Below are positions 54,842-63,300 of a stretch of DNA of 64,000 bases, in pieces. Origin of the DNA: a bacterium (GTDB lineage: Bacteria; Bacteroidota; Ignavibacteria; Kapaibacteriales; UBA2268); assembly GCA_024711295.1 (NCBI GenBank), contig JANJTB010000006.1, forward strand, positions 1 through 64,000, read 5' to 3'. Made by a program: the position numbers and the translations under genes. The first letter of the stretch is position 1. The number at the start of each line of letters is the position of its first letter. Under the pieces are notes generated by a model, which had not been told where the DNA came from, made no database searches, and worked only from the letters and a program-made list of their open reading frames with translations.

Positions 54842-55891
54842 TTGAAAAAAGAAATACTAATTTATTCGAAGTGTTTAATAATGATTGCACTATTGGCTAT
54901 TATTGGACACACTGATTTAAATTCTCAAAACTATTATGGTGGTTACTCTGAATCCTGGCTATCAAGAAATATAGGTGCTCGTCCATTGGCAATGGGTGGA
55001 GTCTACAGCGCTATAGTCAACGAACCAAACGGAATATTTTATAATCCTGCCGGAAGCAGTTTTATGTCGGATGTACCATCGTTTGCAACTTCAGTAAGCT
55101 CTATGGGATTAAACAGAACTTTTGCTTCATTGGCTTGGGCTCAGGAAATAATTCCTCAATTTGGATTAGGGTTTGGTATCAATAATCTCAATTCCGGAAG
55201 TTTCTTAAGCAGAAGTATTAATGGTGCACCTGTTCGTGACGTAAATAATAATCAAATATCAGCACTTCTGGCAGCTTCATATAGACTTGAATTTATAAGT
55301 ATGGGAGCATCTGTAAAATACCTTAACAACAGTTTAAGCGGAGCAAATATTTCTTCTACCGGAATAGCATTTGACTTAGGTGTAAAAATGAATGTAGCTG
55401 ACTTATTCAGCTTTGGCGTTGCTATGAATAATATTGGTGGCAGTATGAAATGGAATACATCATCACAAATATCCGAAAATATTCCATATACACTCAGAAC
55501 CGGTGTTGCTGTAGAGTTTGGACTAAATGAAGAAACAAAAGTAGCTCGTACAACAATTACTGGTGAAGAACAAACAGTTGTTATTCCTCCTACTCAGTAT
55601 ATTTTGTTGGGAATGGATGCTGTAATGAACCAGTTTGACAAAACACCTTCCTGGATAGTCGGAACGGAGGTAGTTTTTCATGAATTTTTTGCTTTAAGAG
55701 GCGGTCTCTCAATATATGGTGATAATGAAGGTAAACCTGAATTTTTACCAATGAATAATTGGGGAGCAGGTATAAGTTTAAGGCCCCAACTTGATATGGA
55801 TTTTTTGATGCAAATTGATTATTCTGTATCCAAAGAGTTTATTACAACAGATAGAATTGCCCATCATCTAACACTAATAATTGAACTCTAA
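54842..55891 (+). CDS. PorV/PorQ-family outer-membrane protein (UPF0164-like)
   Basis: A protein of about 349 residues. The frame is open from 54782, but the TTG at 54842 has a GAGG box and follows the preceding stop directly. The signal peptide ends near 'DLNSQ'. The barrel begins with 'WLSRNIGARPLAMGGVYSAI' and 'NPAGSSFM', the diagnostic PorV/PorQ N-terminal pattern, and continues as beta strands to the C-terminus. PorV shuttles T9SS cargo from the translocon to the PorU attachment complex. Whether this is PorV itself or a paralogue is uncertain. Its stop interlocks with the convergent channel gene (CTAA at 55888-55891). Confidence 0.82.
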   Translation: MKKEILIYSKCLIMIALLAIIGHTDLNSQNYYGGYSESWLSRNIGARPLAMGGVYSAIVNEPNGIFYNPAGSSFMSDVPSFATSVSSMGLNRTFASLAWAQEIIPQFGLGFGINNLNSGSFLSRSINGAPVRDVNNNQISALLAASYRLEFISMGASVKYLNNSLSGANISSTGIAFDLGVKMNVADLFSFGVAMNNIGGSMKWNTSSQISENIPYTLRTGVAVEFGLNEETKVARTTITGEEQTVVIPPTQYILLGMDAVMNQFDKTPSWIVGTEVVFHEFFALRGGLSIYGDNEGKPEFLPMNNWGAGISLRPQLDMDFLMQIDYSVSKEFITTDRIAHHLTLIIEL

Positions 55892-58182
55892 TTCTTGTAA
55901 TCAGTATTTATGGCAACAACATAAACTTTCATACCATCTTCAACTGTAAAAACATCAGATTTTTGAGGATTTACCACCGCTTTCCCTGCGCTTGTCAGGT
56001 AGCCCAAAGCTATTTCATTTCTACGCGAGCAAGCTTCAGTAACTGCATAAAAATCTATCTTTGAATTAATTTCAAAATATTTATTCAATTCCCGTACATA
56101 TATTTCGCTTCCATAATTGGAAAAAAGCTCGTTATATACTTCAAATAATCGCTTATCTTCTGAAATTTGCGCTATGTAAGCACTAACAATATCAGGACCT
56201 ACAATGAAATCTCCCGCCATTTGGGCAGAAACCAGCTTTTCGTTTTCTCTTATCAATAATTCTGCGGCTAAATTAAAATTGCATTGCAACTCTTTTTGTA
56301 TTAATCTCAAATTGATTATTTTTAATATTGTGCTTGAGTCACAATCATTAAAATTTGATATTTCATTATAATTGCTTAATACAATAATGTGCTGATATTT
56401 CGAAATGTTGTATTTGATTAAATCTTTTCTTAAGCTTGTCTTACCAGTCTGATAGCTAATATTGCTGAAATTGTTTTCGGATACTATTTCGCTAATTGCA
56501 TCAAAAAAATCTTGTGAATCAGTAATAATATGAATATTGAGCTTAGAAAGCCCTGATGAAACTAATTCATTTAATATAAGTTCACCCTTATGATTCCAAC
56601 CTATGATTAAAAGATTATTCTCATTAGATTCTGAATTATCTTTTAATGCAATCTTATTAAAGTAGTTATCAATTTTATCTTTTTTTCTTTTTATTTTGAT
56701 AGTTGAATCATCTTCGCTTAATATAATAACCTGATCATCTTTTTCAAAAATTGTATTGTAATCAGGATTAATTTTTATACTTCCATCTTTTGTCCAGATG
56801 CCAATTGGCACACATGAATCATAAATAAATAATGATTCGTAGAAGGATTTACCAATTAACTTTGGTTCGTCAGCTATATAAATTTCACTTCCATCAAATC
56901 CAATTATCTGCTCGTAAATTTTGGATAAACCACTATTTATAGCTGCCTGAGATATTATTTTAGCAACCATTTCCTCGGTAGATATTATTATTCCATTATT
57001 GCCGATAAGCTCTTTAGCCATTTTAGCATTCTCGTTATCATCCAGATCTGCAATTACATTAAAATGTTCATCTGAATTGTGCTTACTTTCGTTCCAGGCA
57101 TGATTAAGCGCAAGTATTTGCTTTATAGTATTCACATCATCGTGTTTCCCCTGCTCATCCTGGGATAAAATAATTACTGATTTTGCAAACTCAGGCCTCA
57201 CAACTTTTAAGTAATCTAAATTTGTTGGTATGCCTTCTCTTATGGAAAGCTTAACATGTTTAAAATCGGGTATATGAAAACTAATTTCGTCATTCATTTC
57301 TTGTTTGCTCTTATTGGCAAGAATAACTATTGAAGCCCTTGACTCACTTTGATTAGCTATCAAAAGGTTATCTAAAATCGCAAAAATCTGTTGTGACCAA
57401 CCCAAAATTAATGTATGACCGGATTTATATACAGTTTGGAATGACTTGTTTTCTTCTAGCTTAGATTCACCAATTTCTGAAGTTAGGATGCCAATAAACA
57501 AGTTTAGGAAAATCATCGCTGCCAACAAAACAAAACTAATAAAATAGGTAACAACAACAGCATCGCTCATACCTTCATCAAGTGCTTTTTTGATTCCGCT
57601 GCCTTCATCATATACCCAAGACCACCCTTCGAATGATACAAAGAAAAGTGTTTTCATTGAACTAAGTATCGAACCAAATGAATCAGGTTCGTACTTGCCA
57701 AATAAGTCAGTACCTATTACTGCAAATATATAAAACTGCATTAACAGTAAGATAATAACATAAGACATCGAAGGGATAGACCTCAATAGAGATTGTATTA
57801 TTATCTTGAGATTGTGTACTCTCTCGAAAAGTTTCAACATTCGTAGTACACGGGCAAGCCTTAGAATTACAAAAAAATTGGTATGAAATTCAGGAACAAA
57901 GTACGGTATAAAACAAACTGCTACTATTATGAAATCAAATATAAACCAACCATCTGTTAATAACCTAAGTGGTTTGTTATAATCAGCTATAATTCTGACG
58001 ACCAATTCGAATACAAAAATCCACAATACTAAATTGTCGAGCAATTTCAACAAGCTGTTGTGCTTCGATACTATTTCGGGATAAGTTTCTAACCCTACTA
58101 AAATTCCGGCAAATATTATTACGCCAAAAATTATATTCTCAAACCACCTTGAATCTCGAATGGTTATTATCTTATCAATCAA
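55888..58182 (-). CDS. Voltage-gated cation channel fused to CASTOR/POLLUX-type double RCK domains
   Basis: A 764-residue protein. Residues 15-235 form a six-helix channel. The S4 helix carries R108, R111, R114, K117 and R121. The pore region has T178-L-F-F-V-S-F-E185-G-W187, resembling NaChBac/NaV filters (TLESW type) rather than the K+ filter TVGYG. S6 is near 215-234. The cytoplasmic half has two Rossmann-like modules starting 'HTLILGWSQQIFAIL' (256) and 'NLLIIGWNHKGE' (523). Segments such as 'GFDGSEIYI', 'DIVSAYIAQISEDKRLFEVY' and 'ELFSNYGSEIYVRE' resemble plant CASTOR/POLLUX/DMI1 channels. It probably conducts Na+ or Ca2+ and is gated by voltage plus a cytoplasmic ligand, by inference. 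Confidence 0.9.
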   Translation of the reverse strand: MIDKIITIRDSRWFENIIFGVIIFAGILVGLETYPEIVSKHNSLLKLLDNLVLWIFVFELVVRIIADYNKPLRLLTDGWFIFDFIIVAVCFIPYFVPEFHTNFFVILRLARVLRMLKLFERVHNLKIIIQSLLRSIPSMSYVIILLLMQFYIFAVIGTDLFGKYEPDSFGSILSSMKTLFFVSFEGWSWVYDEGSGIKKALDEGMSDAVVVTYFISFVLLAAMIFLNLFIGILTSEIGESKLEENKSFQTVYKSGHTLILGWSQQIFAILDNLLIANQSESRASIVILANKSKQEMNDEISFHIPDFKHVKLSIREGIPTNLDYLKVVRPEFAKSVIILSQDEQGKHDDVNTIKQILALNHAWNESKHNSDEHFNVIADLDDNENAKMAKELIGNNGIIISTEEMVAKIISQAAINSGLSKIYEQIIGFDGSEIYIADEPKLIGKSFYESLFIYDSCVPIGIWTKDGSIKINPDYNTIFEKDDQVIILSEDDSTIKIKRKKDKIDNYFNKIALKDNSESNENNLLIIGWNHKGELILNELVSSGLSKLNIHIITDSQDFFDAISEIVSENNFSNISYQTGKTSLRKDLIKYNISKYQHIIVLSNYNEISNFNDCDSSTILKIINLRLIQKELQCNFNLAAELLIRENEKLVSAQMAGDFIVGPDIVSAYIAQISEDKRLFEVYNELFSNYGSEIYVRELNKYFEINSKIDFYAVTEACSRRNEIALGYLTSAGKAVVNPQKSDVFTVEDGMKVYVVAINTDYKN

Positions 58183-58200
58183 TTTGCAACCTTGAGAAAA

Positions 58201-58896
58201 TTATATTTTTGTAATTTCTAAATATATTGAGCCCAGATACCTTTTACCTTTAGCTTGTTTTTTTGCTGGTGGAGGATTATCAGGGTCAGTGGTCGGATTA
58301 CTTTGAACAGTAATTCTTGTTTCTTCTATTCCATTTTGGATAAAATACTTCTTAAGTGCTTCACATCTTTCGGTGGTAATTTGCTGATTAAATTGTCTGT
58401 CACCATCGTTATCAGGGAAAGCAGCAATCTTAAAATCAACTCTTCTGTTCAACTTCATTGAATTCAACAAATCTTTTAGGAAAATATCTGCTCCGGGTCT
58501 GAGTTTTGACTTTCCTAAATCAAAAGGAATAACTCTCAAAGGGAATTTGAGTCCGATTTGTTTTGGTTTAACAACAAAGTCTTTTGAATATTCAGCGTAC
58601 TTCTTGGTATTCGGTACCTGAAATTCATGAGAATCAGAGAAATAACTGAAATCCATAAATTTTAAATAATACACTGAATCAGGTTTTAGACCTGTAATAA
58701 AGTAATAACCATCTTTTGAATTTGATCTAGATATACCTATCTGCTTACCTTCTGTATTGAATAACCTGATGTCTATACCGATTGGTTCTTTCGTAAGCTC
58801 ATTTTTTATACTACCTGTTATAGACACAATTGTACTTTGTGCAAATAACATTCCTGATGCCAACAAAATTGTTAAAGTTGAATATACGAATTTCAT
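58201..58896 (-). CDS. Small OmpA-like periplasmic or outer-membrane protein
   Basis: About 231 residues. The frame is open from a GTG at 58905, but the ATG at 58896 has an AAGGTG box at good spacing and gives a clean signal peptide (MKFVYSTLTILLASGMLFAQ). A carboxypeptidase-regulatory-like beta domain (about 25-110) precedes a degenerate OmpA C-terminal domain (about 120-225). The latter contains 'VDFKIAAFPDNDGDRQFNQQ' and 'RCEALKKYFIQNGIEETRI', but the usual HTD is FPDND. Peptidoglycan binding may be weak. Confidence 0.8.
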   Translation of the reverse strand: MKFVYSTLTILLASGMLFAQSTIVSITGSIKNELTKEPIGIDIRLFNTEGKQIGISRSNSKDGYYFITGLKPDSVYYLKFMDFSYFSDSHEFQVPNTKKYAEYSKDFVVKPKQIGLKFPLRVIPFDLGKSKLRPGADIFLKDLLNSMKLNRRVDFKIAAFPDNDGDRQFNQQITTERCEALKKYFIQNGIEETRITVQSNPTTDPDNPPPAKKQAKGKRYLGSIYLEITKI

Positions 58897-58924
58897 AACC
58901 ATCACCTTAATGCTTTTAAAAATA

Positions 58925-58955
58925 CAAAAATATCATATTCGCTTTCATTTAACAA
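58925..58955 (-). promoter_or_regulatory. Predicted Bacteroidota-type promoter of the OmpA-like gene
   Basis: On the minus strand, TTG (58953-58955) is followed by a 20-bp spacer and TATTTTTG (58925-58932). The -7 box is 28 bases before the ATG at 58896. Confidence 0.6.
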
Positions 58956-59047
58956 GTAAAATTTTCCTTTTTATTAGATTTTATGTTATTCGAAAGGAAA
59001 AATATACTAAATTTGTAAAATTATTTTTTGAAAAAAATATTGTTGTT

Positions 59048-60181
59048 ATGAAAATAAACGTTCATAAGTTTGGTGGAGCAGTATTACTCGAAGCAAATTC
59101 TATTCGCAGAATGTGTGAATTTGCCAAAAATGATAATTCAAAAAAAGTAATTATTGTCTCTGCTATCGGTAAAACAAGTTCAAATCTCAAAAAGTCACTT
59201 CTTTTAGCTGAATCAGGCTCATTGAATAAAGCGATTGATGTTATCAACTCCATTTTTGATTTGCATATTCATATCGCTGATGATTTGTTGAACGAACATC
59301 AATTGAACTGCTTTATGAAATTAAAAGAGCAGTTATTTAGTGAATGTTTAAAAATTGTTCACAGCGTTTCGATCACTCAAGAACTTAGCACCAGAGTATC
59401 AGATAAATTTATTGCCAAAGGTGAAGATTTAATTCTTACTTTAATAAAATGTTATTTTGGATCTGAAAAAAAAAGGGTAGAAGTCTTCGACTCAAGGCAA
59501 GTTATCCGTACAAACTCTGATTATGGTAGTGCAAAGCCGGATTATTCTGCAACAGAATTACTGATTGGAAACTGTCTTGTACCATTATTTGCTCTGTATG
59601 ATACAATTTTCTTACAGGGTTTTGTTGCTTCAGATGCAAATGAGAATACAACTACAATGGGGTTCGAAAGTTCAAACCTTACTGCATCAATAATTGCTAA
59701 ATATTTGAATACCAACGAAATAACAATCTGGACAGATGTTGATGGTATTTTTGATTGTGACCCAAAAAACTTCCAAAATGCTGCTTTAATTCATGACTTA
59801 TCTTACCATACTTCTTACATTTCTGCTAAAGCTGGGCTTAAGTTATTATATCCCGAAATGATTGAAATCGCAAATGAAAGAAATATTAAAATTATCTATA
59901 GGAATGGTAACAACCTAACCGATAAATTTACTGTAATCAAAAAAGAATCACAAAGTAAATCTACCCTTTTTGTAGTAATTAATAACAAGACGGCGACATT
60001 AATTAAAATCATCAATCCTAATAAACCGAAAATTATAAAATTTTTGATAGAAAATTATGCATCTCAAATTCAAAAGTCTAGTTTGATAATTGATTCGGGT
60101 GATAATGAAGAAATAATGGTAATAAATATTAAAGCAGAAGCCGATATTCTAACAAACAAACTTATAGCCGGTATTAGATAG
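59048..60181 (+). CDS. Divergent aspartokinase-family protein
   Basis: A 377-residue amino-acid kinase fold protein. The ATG at 59048 starts just before the family motif 'HKFGGAVLLEANSI'. The longer frame from 58757 overlaps the divergent gene and is not used. 'KVIIVSAIGKTSSNL', 'SDYGSAKPDYSATELL' and 'ITIWTDVDGIFDCDPKNF' match aspartokinases. Two motifs deviate: KFGGTS is KFGGAV, and GRGGSD is GFESSN. Only one incomplete ACT-like region (about 300-377) follows. It could be a reduced lysine/threonine-pathway enzyme or a relative with a changed substrate. A TAAATTTG box lies at 59008-59015. Confidence 0.75.
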   Translation: MKINVHKFGGAVLLEANSIRRMCEFAKNDNSKKVIIVSAIGKTSSNLKKSLLLAESGSLNKAIDVINSIFDLHIHIADDLLNEHQLNCFMKLKEQLFSECLKIVHSVSITQELSTRVSDKFIAKGEDLILTLIKCYFGSEKKRVEVFDSRQVIRTNSDYGSAKPDYSATELLIGNCLVPLFALYDTIFLQGFVASDANENTTTMGFESSNLTASIIAKYLNTNEITIWTDVDGIFDCDPKNFQNAALIHDLSYHTSYISAKAGLKLLYPEMIEIANERNIKIIYRNGNNLTDKFTVIKKESQSKSTLFVVINNKTATLIKIINPNKPKIIKFLIENYASQIQKSSLIIDSGDNEEIMVINIKAEADILTNKLIAGIR

Positions 60182-60381
60182 ATTTAGATAGCAATTTAAA
60201 AAAAAATAGTAATTAGTTCACGATTTGTATATCTTTTAAAATCAATAATTTAATTTTAAAAAAAAATATATTGAATATCAAAAAAATAGTTTGATTTTAT
60301 TGAAAAAATATTATTTTAATGAATTGATATTTATCAAAAATTAATTATTAACTTTTTTTAAATTTTGAATCGACTTTTGTT

Positions 60382-63300
60382 CTGAATAAAATTGATAGAG
60401 GCAAAAGATTAATTCTTAAAGAAATTAAAAATCGTATTAGTTTCAAATTTTACACCCTTACTATTTCATTGATAGGTATTTTATTAATGGTAAGTGGGCA
60501 CTTTTACTATAATTACGAAAAAGAAATAACAATCAATGAATGCTATTACGAGTTAGAACAGTTGTCAAAGACAAAAATTAACCTTTTAGACAATTGGATA
60601 AAAGAGCGGCATGCAGATGCTATGTTTTTGAATTCAAATAAATTTATGCAAGAGGAGGTAATTGCATTCTTGCATGATAACGAAAACTTGTCAATCAAAA
60701 AGGATTTAAAAAGCGATTTTAGTAATTTCGTTAAACTATATAATTATAAAAATTTATACCTACTGGATAAAAATGGAAATATTCTGTTGACCGTTAACGA
60801 TAATGACCTGATAATTAACCCTTCAACAAAGCATTATCTTACTTCAACTGACAGTATAAGATTTCTTGAATTTTATGTAGTCAAAGATACCGTTGCCTAT
60901 TTTGATATTTTATTACCTGTTAAAAATCAAAACGATGTTGTTGGATTTATAGTTATAAAAATCGACCCTTATGACTTCATCTTTCCTACTATAAATATGT
61001 GGCCAAGGAAGTCAAATACAGCTCAGACAATTTTATACAAAAGAAACTTAGATACTGTGTATTCAGTAAATCCATTTAAAAGTATAGCTCATAAGCCCCT
61101 GAATAATGTTTATACAATGGCTGATACTAACGTGCCTATCATAAAGGTAATTAATGGAGAAAAAGGTCAATACTACGGACCTGATTATAAAGGTGATATT
61201 GTATATGCTTTTGTGACTGATTTTCAACCTTATGATTGGTATTTGGTTGTCAAAATTAACGAGTCTGAAGTTTTGGAGTCCTTCTACGACCATGTCTTGA
61301 TGGTTTTGGCAAGTGGTTTTGTCATACTTATTCTTTTAATTATTACACTTTTTTTACGATATAGAAGCCATCAAAAAGATATTTATAAAGAGCTTTATGA
61401 TAAAGAATATAACCTTCGCCTTAACAACGAAAAATTTAAGACAACACTTTACAGTATCGGAGATGGAGTAATTTCGACCGACGATAAGGGTATTGTTACT
61501 CAAATGAATTTTGCAGCCGAACAGCTTACTGGTTGGAGTGAGCAGGAAGCTGCAGGTAAAAGAATTGAAGAAGTGTTTAATCTTATTAACGGAGAAAATA
61601 ATCAAGTTGTTCCTAATCCTGTGTCAAATGTAATTAAAACAGGGAATGTTTCAGCTCTGACTAATCACACTTTACTGCTTGATAAAAAGCTTAAGTCTGT
61701 ACATATAGCACATAATGCTTCTCCTATAAAGGATAATAACGGCAATTTGATTGGTGTCATTTTAGTGATTAGAGACCAAACTAATGAATATCAAAAAATG
61801 CAAATTTTAGAAGAAAGTGAAAAGAAAACAAAAAACCTTCTAGAAAAATTGAATTCTACCCAGAGAATTTCTAAGTCGGGTAGTTGGGAAGTAAATATTA
61901 CGAACAACCAAGTATGGTGGTCGGAAGAGATGTTCAACATTTTTGAAGAAGATGATTTAACATTCCAACCTGATAGAGATGTAATACTAAGATATTTGTC
62001 GCAGGAAGAGAGAGATAAATATGCAAAAATAGCTACTGAATCAATTCAATCAAAAAAAGAATTTGATATCGAGTTATGCATTACCACAAAAAAGGGCAAT
62101 AAAAAGTTTGTCCAGATTATTGGTGTTCCTGAATATACTGATGGAATTATTGAAAGAGTAATATTAAGTGTTATAGACATTTCTGATTTAAGAAAAGTTC
62201 AGCTTGAACTTGAAAATAATCTTACTAATTATCAGAATCTCATCAAAGTATCACCTGATGCAATTTTAGTGCATCGGGACAACAAAATAATGCTCGTAAA
62301 TAATGCACTCTGCAAACTTATTGGAGTTAATTCCGAAGATGAATTGATTGGAAAAAGTCCATTAGATATTACACATTCAGACTGCCACGAAGTGATAAAT
62401 GAGAGAATTTCACAGTTGAAAGAGAATATCATTCCACCATTGGTTCAAATTAAGCTGCTAAAATCAAATGGTGAGACTACGATGGTTGAATCTTCAACAA
62501 GCAGATTTAATACTAGTGATGGTATTGCTTATCAGGTAATTATGCGCGACATATCTGAAAGATTGTTTTTTATTGAGAAACTTCGCAAAAATGAAGAAAG
62601 ACTTAATCTTGCAATAAACTCTTCCAAAACAGGGGTTTGGGAATGGGATTTACCTACTGGTTACTTCTTCTGGTCTGATGAGTGCTATCATATACTCGGT
62701 ATTGATGACGCCATAGATTTGTCCTACGAGCTTTTTGAGGGTTTGATTCATCCAGAAGATGCCAATTTTTATAAAGAACAAATAAAGGATATTTTATCTA
62801 ATTCACTTAAAAATTTTAATTTCAAGTTTAGACTAGTAAAGCCGGATAATAAGGTTATATGGTTACAAAATCAGGGAATAGTAAGCTATAACAATGGTAA
62901 TCCAGTCAAAATTATTGGTACTTTAAATGATATTACACTTAAAGAAAATACAGAGAGAGAAAACCAACTCTCTATTGCAGTACTGAGCACTTTAAATCAC
63001 AAACTAGAATTGAAAGATTTAATTAAAAATTTGACTTTAATAATCAAAGATTGGGTTGCTTGTGATGCTGTTGGTGTCAGATTGCAATTAGGAGGGGATT
63101 ATCCATATTTTGAAACAACAGGTTTCACCTCTGATTTTGTAGAGAAAGAGAGAAATTTGTGTACTAAAAACAGCTTAGGTCATTTGGTTCTCAACAACAA
63201 TAACGAACCAATCCTGGATTGTATGTGCGGATATGTTCTCAAAGGCGATATTGATGAGACATCCAGGTATTTTACTGCGAGTAAGAGCTTTTGGACTAAC

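Noticed and set aside
58757-59047. N-terminal extension of the aspartokinase frame
   Set aside because: The extension overlaps the divergent OmpA-like gene and its promoter. The family begins at the ATG at 59048, just before HKFGG.
60182-60381. AT-rich intergenic stretch considered as a replication origin or small RNA
   Set aside because: It consists mainly of A- and T-runs. I see no DnaA-box cluster, no repeated iterons and no convincing hairpin.
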